Shown: in pieces, positions 52,573 to 60,601 of the stretch
How positions within the stretch are numbered: the first letter of the stretch is position 1
How the letters are laid out: each line of letters begins with the position of its first letter
From: Microbacterium lemovicicum
GTDB lineage: Bacteria; Actinomycetota; Actinomycetes; Actinomycetales; Microbacteriaceae
DNA: 64,000 nucleotides
Direction: 5' to 3'
Assembly (NCBI RefSeq): GCF_003991875.1
Contig: NZ_CP031423.1
Span: 3,348,001-3,412,000 of the forward strand
Program-made: the position numbers and the translations under genes
The notes under the pieces: generated by a model
The model's input: only the letters and a program-made list of their open reading frames with translations
Told to the model about the DNA's origin: nothing
Databases searched by the model: none

Positions 52573-53991
52573 GTGACGCACATGGAACCCGATCCCGCGC
52601 CGTCGGCCCCGGTGCCGCCGCCCACGGCCAACACCGGCGCCATCGGCCCGATGGCCCGAGAGCTCACCGACGAGCCGGTCCCGCGGCGTCAGGTGTTCTC
52701 GTGGGCGATGTGGGACTGGGCGACGCAGCCCTTCAACTCCGTCGTCCTCACGTTCGTCTTCGCGTCGCTGTACCTCGTCTCCGACAACTTCCTGCCGGCC
52801 GACATCGCGGCGCTGCCGGCGGGCGACCCGGTGCGCGAGCGCGCGCTGGCCGACCTCACGAGCGGCTACGGCCTGGCGACCACGCTCGCCGGGCTCCTGA
52901 TCCTGCTCCTCGCGCCGGTTCTCGGTCAGACGGCCGACCGTTCCGGCCGCAAGAAGCAGTGGCTGATGGCCTTCACCCTGCTGCTGGCGCTCGCGCAGTT
53001 CGCGCTCTTCTTCGTCCAGGCCGATCCGGTCTTCTTCTGGTACGGCGCGATCGTGCTCGCCCTCGGCGCCGTGATCTCCGAGATCGCGGGGGTCAACTAC
53101 AACGCGATGCTCGTGCAGGTCTCGACGCCACGGACGATCGGCAAGGTCAGCGGCCTCGGCTGGGGGCTCGGCTACATCGGCGGCATCGTGGCGCTGACCC
53201 TCGTGGTGATCCTCACGCAGCTGGACTGGTTCGGAATGGACACCTCGAACGGCATGGCCTACCGCGTCATCGCCGCGGGCTGCGGTCTGTGGACGATCCT
53301 GTTCGCGCTGCCGCTGTTCCTCAACGTGCCGGAGCGGCCGCCGCTCGAGCGCGCGCCCCGGGTCGGCTTCTTCGCCTCGTACGGCATCCTCGTGCGCGAC
53401 ATCGCGAAGCTGTACCGCGAGCACCCGCCGACGTTCTGGTTCCTCCTCGCGAGCGCCGTCTACCGCGACGGTCTCGCCGGCGTGTTCGCGTTCGGCGGCA
53501 TCCTCGCGGCGGTGGCGTTCGGGTTCACCGACAACGAGGTGCTCATCTTCGGCATCGCGGCCAACGTCGTGGCGGGCATCTCGACGATCCTGGCCGGCCG
53601 CGCCGACGACCGCTTCGGCGCCCGCAACGTCATCGTGGCCGCCCTGATCGGACTCATCGCGATGGGCATCTTCGTCTTCGCCCTCCACGACGTCGGCACG
53701 ATCGTCTTCTGGGTCGGCGGCCTGCTGCTCTCGGCGTTCGTGGGCCCGGCGCAGGCGGCGAGCCGATCGCTCCTGGCCCGCGCCACCCCACCGGGCATGC
53801 AGGGCGAGATCTTCGGTCTCTACGCCACCACCGGCCGCGTCGCGAGCTTCATCTCCCCCGCCCTGTGGACCCTGTTCATCGCGATCTTCGGCTCCACCAT
53901 CTACGGCGTGCTCGGGATCGTCGTCGTGCTCGCGCTGGGCCTCGTCCTGCTGCTCTTCGTCAAGCTGCCGAAGGTCCAGCGCGTCAGCTGA
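52573..53991 (+). CDS. UMF1-family MFS transporter (Atg22-like)
   Basis: A 472-residue permease with twelve helices. The conserved UMF1/Atg22 start is FSWAMWDWATQPFNSVVLTF; the MFS loop reads LGQTADRSGRKKQWL, and a second-half motif is AGRADDRFGARNVI. Family members export amino acids or other small molecules in fungi, and in bacteria the substrates are unknown. GTG 52573 is used, with GAGAGG upstream; ATG 52582 is an alternative. It converges on the next gene, with a hairpin terminator between them. Confidence 0.87.
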   Translation: MTHMEPDPAPSAPVPPPTANTGAIGPMARELTDEPVPRRQVFSWAMWDWATQPFNSVVLTFVFASLYLVSDNFLPADIAALPAGDPVRERALADLTSGYGLATTLAGLLILLLAPVLGQTADRSGRKKQWLMAFTLLLALAQFALFFVQADPVFFWYGAIVLALGAVISEIAGVNYNAMLVQVSTPRTIGKVSGLGWGLGYIGGIVALTLVVILTQLDWFGMDTSNGMAYRVIAAGCGLWTILFALPLFLNVPERPPLERAPRVGFFASYGILVRDIAKLYREHPPTFWFLLASAVYRDGLAGVFAFGGILAAVAFGFTDNEVLIFGIAANVVAGISTILAGRADDRFGARNVIVAALIGLIAMGIFVFALHDVGTIVFWVGGLLLSAFVGPAQAASRSLLARATPPGMQGEIFGLYATTGRVASFISPALWTLFIAIFGSTIYGVLGIVVVLALGLVLLLFVKLPKVQRVS

Positions 53992-53995
53992 AACG

Positions 53996-54036
53996 ACGGA
54001 GGGACGGGATGCCGCGGCATCCCATCCCTCCTCCGT
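53996..54036. terminator. Bidirectional hairpin with GGATGCCGCGGCATCC core
   Basis: ACGGAGGGACGGGATGCC pairs with GGCATCCCATCCCTCCTCCGT with two interruptions. It lies 5 bp after the UMF1 stop and about 30 bp after the stop of the convergent surface-protein gene. A short T-containing run follows on the plus strand. Confidence 0.7.
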
Positions 54037-54067
54037 TCTCGTCGACCGGGTGGATCGGTGCCGACCG

Positions 54068-54901
54068 TCAGGTCGTGGAGCCGGCCTTGCGCGAGCGGAC
54101 CACGAGCGCGATGACGAGACCGATCACGGCCAGGATGAGCACGGCCAGGGCGATGATCAGGCCGAGGGGGATCCCGTCGGAGGCGGGCGCGGGCGCCGGT
54201 GTCGCGGAGGATGACGGCGTGGTGACGGCGGACGGCGTGGCCGACGGCGTCGGCGATGATCCCGTGACGGTGATGTCCGTCGACGCGAGCGGCGTCTCGC
54301 CATCCGTCACGTCGATCGAGTAGGTGCCGGGCTGCGTGGCGGTGAACGTCGCCGTCGCGGTGCCGGCGCTGACGGGAGACGACGACGGCGTGATGGTCGC
54401 CTGCTGCGCCGACGCGCCGGTGCCGAAGCGGGCCGACTCGAGGCCGCCGAGGTTCTTCGCCGTGATCGTCACGGGCTCGCCGACCTTCGGCGACGAGGTC
54501 GACAGCTCGATGATGGCCCCGGCCGGTGCGGAGCCGGTGACGGTGACCGTCCCCTGAGCGATCGACGTCTCGCCGGTGCCCACGGCGATGGTGACCGTGC
54601 CCGCCGCCGTGCCGCGGAAGTACACCACCGCCGTGCCGTTGGAGACGGGGACCTCGGCGGTCGTCGCGAACGTTGTCTTGTCGACCGACAGCGCGCCCGC
54701 GGACGGGTCGCCGAGCCCGAAGAAGGCCGTCTCCAGTCCGCCGAGGCCGGTCGCGGTCACCGTCGTGACCTCGCCCACCGCGACGGAGGCCGGGGCGACC
54801 GCGACAGTGGGCTGCTCCTGCGCCGAAGCGGCCGGTGCCGCACCGCCGAGCATGACGCCGATGACGAGACCGACTGCCGTGATGAAAGACGAGGGGGACA
54901 T
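54068..54901 (-). CDS. Secreted, membrane-anchored Ig-like repeat protein
   Basis: A 277-residue surface protein. The signal peptide (MSPSSFITAVGLVIGVMLGGAAPAASAQEQ) is followed by two Ig-like beta repeats of about 85 residues (PTVAVAPASVAVGEVTTVTA with LGGLETAFFG; ELSTSSPKVGEPVTITAKNL with LGGLESARFG). A Pro/Ser/Thr-rich stalk (SSPTPSATPSAVTTPSSSAT), a membrane helix and a short basic tail (RSRKAGSTT) complete it. There is no LPxTG, so anchoring is by the helix. Likely adhesive or structural. ATG 54901 has GAAAGGG upstream. Confidence 0.8.
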   Translation of the reverse strand: MSPSSFITAVGLVIGVMLGGAAPAASAQEQPTVAVAPASVAVGEVTTVTATGLGGLETAFFGLGDPSAGALSVDKTTFATTAEVPVSNGTAVVYFRGTAAGTVTIAVGTGETSIAQGTVTVTGSAPAGAIIELSTSSPKVGEPVTITAKNLGGLESARFGTGASAQQATITPSSSPVSAGTATATFTATQPGTYSIDVTDGETPLASTDITVTGSSPTPSATPSAVTTPSSSATPAPAPASDGIPLGLIIALAVLILAVIGLVIALVVRSRKAGSTT

Positions 54902-55013
54902 GCGCCGCCCTTTCGGGTGTGAGGGTGCGGCATCTGCGCCGCGCATCCACAGTCTGGTGGTTCGAGGCCCGTTCCCCTAGAGAACCTGCATACAGGTTTT
55001 GCGCTTCACTGGA

Positions 55014-55047
55014 GAAGGGACGGGATGCCGCGGCATCCCGTCCCTTC
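55014..55047. terminator. 34-nt perfect palindrome after the cell-wall-binding repeat gene
   Basis: GAAGGGACGGGATGCCG is fully self-complementary with CGGCATCCCGTCCCTTC. It is the most perfect of the GGATGCCGCGGCATCC hairpins and ends 20 bp from the stop of the minus-strand gene at 55068. Confidence 0.72.
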
Positions 55048-55067
55048 GTTGTCGCTGTCAGATCAGG

Positions 55068-56498
55068 TCAGCAGACCGAAAGCGCCTCCACACGGGGGCC
55101 GAGTGTCGCCGCGCTGCCGAGCAGCACCACTCCCGACACCTGGCGGGCGAGAATGCCGTCCCACGTCCCATAGGGAACGCAGGCCCCGTCGGAGAGGAAG
55201 AGGGGCGCTCCGATCCAACCCGCGAACGGGCCTCCGGCCAGTGCGTCGACGAAGCCGTAGCCGTTGGCGAGGAGCGCCACATCCTCGTTGCCGAAGACCC
55301 ATTCGTTGATCTTGGATGCCGTCCGGTAGCGGTCATCGCCGTTGAGGCGGGTGACTCCAGGCTGGCCCAACCTGTTGACGAGGTCGGCCTCGACCACGGG
55401 ACCCACGGTCGTAGGGCCACCGGCGATGAGCACTTTTTCGATGCCGAGGTCGCCGATCAGTGCCCGTGTGCTCTCGTCGAGGTTTCCTGCCCCGTCGACG
55501 AGGAGCACCGGAGCGCCCATCCGACCGGCGGCGGGCCCGGCTGCCAGAGCGTCGGGGAAGTTGGCGCCCGTGGCCACGATGGCGTAGTAGCTGCCGGACG
55601 CCTCGAACGCGTCGCGGACGATGAGCGCGGCTGTCTCGTAGCGGGTCGCCCCACCCAGCCGCTCCACGGATGTGTCGGAGCCCACCGCCGCCGCGATCTG
55701 CCGGCGCACCGCATCGGAGACGGAGTTCTCGTCACCCGCGATGACGACACGCGCGGGGTTCAGGCGGGTCAACTCGGTGGCGATCACCGACGGCAGGTGG
55801 TCCGGCGCCGTCGGCAGGAAGATGCCGCCGCTGTGGATCGCGGCGGGTCCGGCCGCGAGGGCGTCGGGGAACTTGTAGCCGTTGGCGATGTAGACCACGG
55901 GAGTACGATCCTCGCGACCGATGGCCTGCGAGACCGCGACGGCCGTGGCGAAACGGTCCGGCCCTTCCAGGCGGGCGGTGTCGAAGTAACGCGGTCCGAG
56001 CTCGATGACGCCGACGTTCGCGGCCTCGTTCTCGGCCACGGTGACGATGCTGCTCTCGAAGAAGTAGCGCGCGCCTCCGTAGTAGACCGGTCCCATCTTC
56101 TTCAGCGGATCGGTGAAGACCTGGAGACGGTACTGGCCCGCGGCCGGCACCCCCACACTGAACGAGCCGGTGCTGGCCGCGTCGGACGGCACGTCGACCC
56201 AGTCCCAGCGGTTGGTGTCGGTGTTGAGCCGCCACATCGAGATGCGGGCGGAGGCCACCTTCGTGGCCTCGGCAGCCGGCGACTCCCGGTAGACAATGCT
56301 CCCGGAGATCGTCGCCACCGATACTGCGTCTGCGGCGGCGCGCGAGGCTTCCTCCTGCTCCCAGGCGCTCTGCTGATGCGAGCGCTGATCCTCCGGAGAG
56401 GGCGGTACTGCGGCGAACGCGGGAGCGGGAACGGCCGCCACGAGGGCGAGCGCGAGGACGGCGGTCAGAGCGGAAGTCACGACTCTGGGGCTTCTCAT
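55068..56498 (-). CDS. Secreted protein with three cell-wall-binding repeats (CWBR2)
   Basis: A 476-residue exported protein. The signal peptide (TSALTAVLALALVAAVPAPAFA) is followed by an unassigned ~140-residue beta-rich domain (ISGSIVYRESPAAEATKVAS to PVYYGGARYFFESSIVTVAE). Three tandem CWBR2 domains of ~95 residues follow, each starting around R-x-x-G-x-[DT]R[FY]-x-TA and carrying A-x-G-x-x-FPDALAAGPAA. The third repeat ends with a terminal Cys. Repeats of this kind bind anionic cell-wall polymers in Clostridium. The catalytic role, if any, would lie in the N-terminal domain. Confidence 0.9.
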   Translation of the reverse strand: MRSPRVVTSALTAVLALALVAAVPAPAFAAVPPSPEDQRSHQQSAWEQEEASRAAADAVSVATISGSIVYRESPAAEATKVASARISMWRLNTDTNRWDWVDVPSDAASTGSFSVGVPAAGQYRLQVFTDPLKKMGPVYYGGARYFFESSIVTVAENEAANVGVIELGPRYFDTARLEGPDRFATAVAVSQAIGREDRTPVVYIANGYKFPDALAAGPAAIHSGGIFLPTAPDHLPSVIATELTRLNPARVVIAGDENSVSDAVRRQIAAAVGSDTSVERLGGATRYETAALIVRDAFEASGSYYAIVATGANFPDALAAGPAAGRMGAPVLLVDGAGNLDESTRALIGDLGIEKVLIAGGPTTVGPVVEADLVNRLGQPGVTRLNGDDRYRTASKINEWVFGNEDVALLANGYGFVDALAGGPFAGWIGAPLFLSDGACVPYGTWDGILARQVSGVVLLGSAATLGPRVEALSVC

Positions 56499-56556
56499 AG
56501 TGTTTCCTCAGGTTGAAGGGTCGGCTGAAAATAACACGTCGCCGACTCCCTTCAGA

Positions 56557-57180
56557 TCACGATTGAGGCCACGCCTTCGCGAGCTTCGTCAGGAGGCGTG
56601 CGAGCTCGACGCGCTCCGCTTCGGAGAAGTCGCCCAGCGCCGACTCGACGGCCCCTCGGCGCTCGCCCCGGAAGCCCAGGATGAGCGCCTTCCCGTCATC
56701 GGTGAGCAACACGCGGGATCGACGCGCGTCGTCGGGGTCGGCCTCCCGACGGACGAGTCCGAGCTCGACCGACTGTTGCACGAGCCGCGATGCACGCGGC
56801 TGATCCACCCCCACGGCATCGCCGATCTCGCTGATCGACAGGGGGTGGGATGCCGCGGCCAGCGCCTCCAGCAGGCGCATCCGAGCGGGGCCGCCGAAGC
56901 GAGGGGGCATGCCGGCCGCCCAGGGCGGCATGCCGCGCATCCCATGGGGTCCGTGCGGGAAACCACTGTGGGTGTGCCCGTCGTGCTCGGATCCACCCGA
57001 GGTGCTCGCGCCGCCGCGGCCGTCGGGGAACCGCATCCCGCGGCGCCCCCAGGGCCCCTCGCCACCGGCGCCCTTGTCATCCCACGGCGGGCGCGGCATC
57101 CGCCGTCCTCGCAATGTCGCGAGAGCGCTGACGATCTGCTCCGCGGGGTCGGGCGTCGAGGAGGGCGTGCGGTCGGGCAT
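56557..57180 (-). CDS. MarR-type regulator with Gly/His-rich N-terminal region
   Basis: A 207-residue protein. Residues 1-90 are low-complexity, rich in Gly, Pro, Met and His (DDKGAGGEGPWGRRGMRFPD; EHDGHTHSGFPHGPHGMRGM). Residues ~95-205 form a MarR winged helix (RLLEALAAASHPLSISEIGD, then AVGVDQPRASRLVQQSVELG and DDARRSRVLLTDDGKALI). The His-rich stretch might bind metal. On the minus strand TAAATT lies 6 nt before the ATG (leaderless). It is divergent from a second MarR-like gene with the reverse domain order. Confidence 0.82.
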   Translation of the reverse strand: MPDRTPSSTPDPAEQIVSALATLRGRRMPRPPWDDKGAGGEGPWGRRGMRFPDGRGGASTSGGSEHDGHTHSGFPHGPHGMRGMPPWAAGMPPRFGGPARMRLLEALAAASHPLSISEIGDAVGVDQPRASRLVQQSVELGLVRREADPDDARRSRVLLTDDGKALILGFRGERRGAVESALGDFSEAERVELARLLTKLAKAWPQS

Positions 57181-57201
57181 CCCCTCAATTTACATGCCAC
57201 T

Positions 57202-57226
57202 TGACATGCGAAGGGAACGCATGTCA
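57202..57226. promoter_or_regulatory. Inverted-repeat operator between the divergent MarR-like genes
   Basis: TGACATGCG-N7-CGCATGTCA is a perfect 9-bp inverted repeat. Further ACATGC/GCATGT half-sites lie at 57192-57197 and near 57238-57252. It overlaps a possible plus-strand -35 (TTGACA 57201-57206) and is close to the minus-strand -10. This is the likely autoregulatory site of one or both MarR-like proteins. Confidence 0.65.
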
Positions 57227-57317
57227 CACTACATATGCATGCACAATGACATGCACCACCGCCGCGACAGCCCCGCTGCCGCATCCACTGCCGCAGCACC
57301 GGCGAGAAGGGAGAGCC

Positions 57318-58457
57318 ATGAACGGCTTCCACCACGACGACACAGACCCCACCACGCATGACGGCGACCAGATCGCCGCAGAGGAGAACGACATGAACAG
57401 CGACCACGACACCTCAGACCCCACTTCCCTCCCCGACAGCGGCGCGGATGCCGCGAAGGAGAACAACATGAACAGCGATGACGACACCCCCACCGCCCCC
57501 GAGGCGGACCACTCCGACGAGCAGCGCCCGCTGGGCTTCTGGCTGCGCCTCGTCGACCATCACCTGACCGCCGCCTTCGACGCAGAGTTCGGCGACGAGG
57601 GATTCGACCGCCGCGCGTGGATGGTGCTGAACCTCCTCTCCGGCGATATGGGCGACGCGGCGCTCGCACGCCTCTCGAGGATCGAGAGCAAGCGCGGCGG
57701 CAAGCTGCTGGGCCGCCTCGAGGATGCGGGGCTCATCGCCCGCGCCGACGACTCCTGGACCCTGACCGACGCCGGGCGCGCACAGCGTGACGCGATGAAG
57801 GACCGGGTCGAGGCCATCCGGGCACGGGTGCTCAGCGCCGTGTCCGAGGAGGAGTACGACGCCCTGGTCGGCTCGCTGCAGAAGATCGCGCGCGAGTTCG
57901 GCTGGGACGGCAGCGGACGGATGCCGCGGGGACGCGGCTTCGGACCCCAGGGCTTCGGACGCCGAGGCTTCGGTCCGGGCTTCCGGCCCGGCTTCGGTCC
58001 CGGTTTCGGCGGCTTCGGACGCGGCGGGGGCTTCGGTCCCGGCGGCCTCGACCCCCGGTCGGACGACCGCCCGCGGCCCTTCGACGGCGAGCGCGGCAAC
58101 GCGCACCGCGGCTTCGGCCCCGGTGAGGCCCCTCGTCACGGTCACCACGACCACGACGACGCCCACCGCCCCGGGTTCCGCGGCGAGTACCCGGGCGCCG
58201 AGCACCGCCACGAGCGCGGCCAGGGCTGCGGCCACGGCGAGCACTCGCACGGGCACCGTCGCGGCTTCGGCGGCGAGCGCGGCTCGCACGAGCACGGTCG
58301 CGGCTTCGGCGGCGAGCGCGGCTCGCACGAGCACGGCGCCGGCGGGCACGAGCGCGGTCGCGGGGGTGCCGGCCGCTGGGCCGAGCGCGCCTTCGAGCGC
58401 GGCTTCGAGGCCGGCGCGGCGGCGGCATCCCGCATGCCCGGGGGTCCGCAGGTCTGA
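57318..58457 (+). CDS. MarR-like regulator with long Gly/Phe/His-rich C-terminal tail
   Basis: A 379-residue protein. An acidic Asn/Asp/His N-terminus (1-70) leads to a winged-helix domain (~75-195: FDAEFGDEGFDRRAWMVLNL; RGGKLLGRLEDAGLIARADD; LTDAGRAQRDAMKDRVEAIR). About 180 residues of low complexity follow: GF-rich (RGFGPGFRPGFGPGFGGFGR) then His/Glu/Gly-rich with a tandem repeat of GFGGERGSHEHG. It could bind metal ions or form condensates, both speculative. AGGGAGAG precedes the ATG. Confidence 0.75.
   Translation: MNGFHHDDTDPTTHDGDQIAAEENDMNSDHDTSDPTSLPDSGADAAKENNMNSDDDTPTAPEADHSDEQRPLGFWLRLVDHHLTAAFDAEFGDEGFDRRAWMVLNLLSGDMGDAALARLSRIESKRGGKLLGRLEDAGLIARADDSWTLTDAGRAQRDAMKDRVEAIRARVLSAVSEEEYDALVGSLQKIAREFGWDGSGRMPRGRGFGPQGFGRRGFGPGFRPGFGPGFGGFGRGGGFGPGGLDPRSDDRPRPFDGERGNAHRGFGPGEAPRHGHHDHDDAHRPGFRGEYPGAEHRHERGQGCGHGEHSHGHRRGFGGERGSHEHGRGFGGERGSHEHGAGGHERGRGGAGRWAERAFERGFEAGAAAASRMPGGPQV
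58262..58336 (+). repeat. 39-bp-period tandem repeat inside the GF/His-rich regulator
   Basis: Two identical 36-bp copies, CGGCTTCGGCGGCGAGCGCG continuing to CACGAGCACGG (58262-58297 and 58301-58336), encode GFGGERGSHEHG twice. The exact identity at DNA level points to a recent slippage duplication in the tail-coding region. Confidence 0.8.
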
Positions 58458-58470
58458 CACACCGCCGCAC

Positions 58471-58519
58471 GGACACCGAAGGCGTCCCGGGATCATCCCG
58501 GGGCGCCTTCCGCGTGTCC
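58471..58519. terminator. Bidirectional terminator between MarR-like gene and transglycosylase
   Basis: GAAGGCGTCCCGGGA (58478-58492) pairs with TCCCGGGGCGCCTTC (58496-58510) with one mismatch around a 3-nt loop; GGACAC/GTGTCC extends the stem. It lies between the convergent stops at 58457 and 58524. Confidence 0.75.
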
Positions 58520-58523
58520 GGGC

Positions 58524-59300
58524 TCAGCGCCGGGCGTCTGCGGCGTACCGGTCGGCTTGCGCGGCGACGTCGTCGACGTACACGTCGAGGTGGTTGTACG
58601 CGAAGATCGCCGTGCGCCACGTCTCCGGCTGGGTCAGGTCGCCGTAGTGGCAGAGGTAGCGCGCCGCCGCGAGCGCCGCATCATCGATCTGCTGCGGGTC
58701 GGCGCGGCCGTCGCCGTCACCGTCGGCGCCCCAGGATGCCCACGTCTCCGGGATGAACTGCAGAGGCCCGACGGCACGGTCGATCTCCGCCGCCCCGTCG
58801 ATCGCCCCGCCGTCGCTGTCCGCGATCAGCGCGTTGCCGTCGCCGTCGAGGTCCGGCCCCCACACGCCGGGTCGCGTGACGCCGTCGTCGTCGATGACCG
58901 CGCCGTCGTGCCGGCCATGGCTCGACTCGATGCGCCCGAGAGCCGCCAGCGTGGTCCAGCCGATGCCGCACGCGGGGTTCTCCGCGCGCAGGGCGATCTC
59001 CGCGCCGGCGTAGCCCAGCACCGCCCGCACCGGGATGCCGCTGCGCGACGACATGCTCTCCGCCCACTCCTGATCGACGAGGGCCGCGTTTCCGGCGGAT
59101 GCCGTGGCACCCTCCGTCGCGACGGGAGCGGTGGGCGCGGCATCCGGAACTCCACCCACCGGCGACGGACGCAGGGTCTCCGCGACCGCGGGCACGATGA
59201 CGACCGCGCCGAGCGCGAGGTGCGCGGCGACCACGACCGTCGCGGCGAGGACCGTCCAGATCGGGTGCGGGCGCCTGCGGCGCCGGCGCTTAGCGGCCAT
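58524..59300 (-). CDS. Membrane-anchored lytic transglycosylase (MltB/SLT_2-like)
   Basis: A 258-residue envelope enzyme that cleaves peptidoglycan glycan strands. A polybasic N-terminus ([14 protein letters not shown]) and one membrane helix ([20 protein letters not shown]) are followed by an exported catalytic domain with the likely catalytic Glu in [11 protein letters not shown] and the substrate motif [14 protein letters not shown]. Two Asp-rich loops, [12 protein letters not shown] and [14 protein letters not shown], resemble EF-hand or dockerin calcium sites. It overlaps dcd by 11 bp, so the two are co-transcribed. Confidence 0.87.
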   Translation of the reverse strand: MAAKRRRRRRPHPIWTVLAATVVVAAHLALGAVVIVPAVAETLRPSPVGGVPDAAPTAPVATEGATASAGNAALVDQEWAESMSSRSGIPVRAVLGYAGAEIALRAENPACGIGWTTLAALGRIESSHGRHDGAVIDDDGVTRPGVWGPDLDGDGNALIADSDGGAIDGAAEIDRAVGPLQFIPETWASWGADGDGDGRADPQQIDDAALAAARYLCHYGDLTQPETWRTAIFAYNHLDVYVDDVAAQADRYAADARR

Positions 59301-59895
59301 CGGCTCCGGCGGCGCTCGTGCCGACGTCGGTGCGGTGGAAGTTCTGCGCCGAGCGCGACGCCGTCGGCCCGCGCTGACCCTGGTAGCGGTTGCCGTAGGG
59401 ACCGGAGCCGTACGGGTTCTCGGCCGGCGACGACAGCTGGAAGAAGCAGAGCTGCCCGATCTTCATGCCCGGCCACAGCGTGATGGGCAGCGTCGCGACG
59501 TTGGACAGCTCGAGGGTCACGTGGCCGGTGAATCCGGGATCGATGAACCCCGCCGTGGAGTGGGTCAGCAGGCCGAGCCGTCCGAGCGAGGACTTGCCCT
59601 CCAGCCGCGCCGCGACGTCGTCGGGCAGGCTGACTCGCTCGAACGTCGAGCCGAGCGCGAACTCGCCCGGATGCAGGATGAACGGCTCGTCGGGCTCCAC
59701 CTCGATCAGGCGCGTCAGGTCGGGCTGATCCTTCGCCGGATCGATGAACGGGTACTTGTGGTTGTCGAACAGCCGGAAGTACCGGTCGAGGCGCACGTCC
59801 ACGCTCGACGGCTGCACCATCGCCGGGTCCCACGGGTCGAGTCCGATGCGCTTCGCATCGATCTCCGAGCGGATGTCGCGGTCCGAGAGCAGCAC
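59290..59895 (-). CDS. dcd: dCTP deaminase
   Basis: A 201-residue trimeric enzyme converting dCTP to dUTP (or to dUMP in the actinobacterial bifunctional type). Diagnostic motifs are [33 protein letters not shown], the active-site [20 protein letters not shown] with the catalytic Glu before it (RLEGKSS), and [11 protein letters not shown]. The mRNA is probably leaderless, with TAGGCT (59907-59902) ending 6 nt before the GTG. A G-quadruplex-forming tract lies just upstream. The gene overlaps the lytic transglycosylase gene. Confidence 0.94.
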   Translation of the reverse strand: MLLSDRDIRSEIDAKRIGLDPWDPAMVQPSSVDVRLDRYFRLFDNHKYPFIDPAKDQPDLTRLIEVEPDEPFILHPGEFALGSTFERVSLPDDVAARLEGKSSLGRLGLLTHSTAGFIDPGFTGHVTLELSNVATLPITLWPGMKIGQLCFFQLSSPAENPYGSGPYGNRYQGQRGPTASRSAQNFHRTDVGTSAAGADGR

Positions 59896-60394
59896 GCGCC
59901 CAGCCTAGCCCGCAGGATTCGGGGTGGCGGGCCGGGTGGGTGGGGGCAGGTTCGGGCGGGCGGGGTCGCTCGGGTCGGTGCGGGCGACGGGTCGGCGCGG
60001 GCGGGGGTTGGTTCGGGTTGGTGAGGGCGAGGGTCGGTCCGGGCGCGGGGCGGGGGGTCGGTGCGGGCGACGGTCGGTGCGGGCGGGCGCAACTCCACGG
60101 ATCCGGTCCTCGCGAGCCTGTGGCGGCCCGATCCTGGCCGGGTCGCCGCCGCATCCGTGGAGTTGCGCGCGGCCAGGAGCCGACAGCGCGCCGGGCAGAG
60201 ACGAGCCGGCCGCTCAATCGCCCGACTTTCCGGGGGAGGGCGGGGACCCCCGCAGACACGCCGGGTGGTGGATGCCGCGGCTCCGCGTGTCGACGATGAG
60301 GCCCGCCGTCCTGTCCGCACGTGTGAGCCACGCGGGCGGAGGGCCGCGGCATCCGGGTTTGTTATGCTGGCCGGACCGCCGCGAGGCGGTGCCC
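59896..60394. other. Gene-free G-rich gap upstream of dcd and tRNA-Gly
   Basis: No gene. The first ~190 bp are strongly G-biased on the plus strand, with repeated GGTCGGTGCGGGCGACGG-type units (near 59965-60085) and a G-quadruplex motif at 59929-59946. From 60087 to 60168 lies a long-armed inverted repeat. Two GGATGCCGC motifs (60270, and 60346 inverted) and the tRNA promoter (TATGCT, 60363-60368) follow. Confidence 0.7.
60087..60168. repeat. Inverted repeat with 16-bp perfect arms
   Basis: GCGCAACTCCACGGAT (60087-60102) and ATCCGTGGAGTTGCGC (60153-60168) enclose 50 bp. It is the same family as the imperfect element at 10881-10964 and the half-site GAGGAGTTGTGCAG near 24400. Confidence 0.8.
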
Positions 60395-60468
60395 GGGGAT
60401 GTAGTTCAATGGCAGAACTTCAGCTTCCCAAGCTGATAGCGCGGGTTCGATTCCCGTCATCCCCTCCA
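60395..60468 (+). tRNA. tRNA-Gly (anticodon CCC)
   Basis: A cloverleaf folds cleanly: acceptor GGGGATG/CATCCCC, D-arm GTTCAATGGCAGAAC, anticodon arm TCAGC-TTCCCAA-GCTGA with CCC in the loop, T-arm GCGGG-TTCGATT-CCCGT, then T and an encoded CCA (60466-60468). A promoter-like TATGCT lies 27 bp upstream. No integrated element is seen at its 3' end. Confidence 0.95.
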
Positions 60469-60601
60469 CTTCCTGTTCGGCCCTTCGGGCCCGTTCGATC
60501 TCTGTCCTGACGTTCGTCGCCACCCGCGACACTCTCGACACGAGTCGGAGAGCGCTCCGTCCACCTCGCCCTACATTGGCGAGACGGATGAAGGAGGCGA
60601 C

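Noticed and set aside
53996..54901. LPxTG sortase-anchored surface protein
   Set aside because: The C-terminus has a hydrophobic helix and basic tail but no LPxTG or variant before it, so membrane anchoring is more likely.
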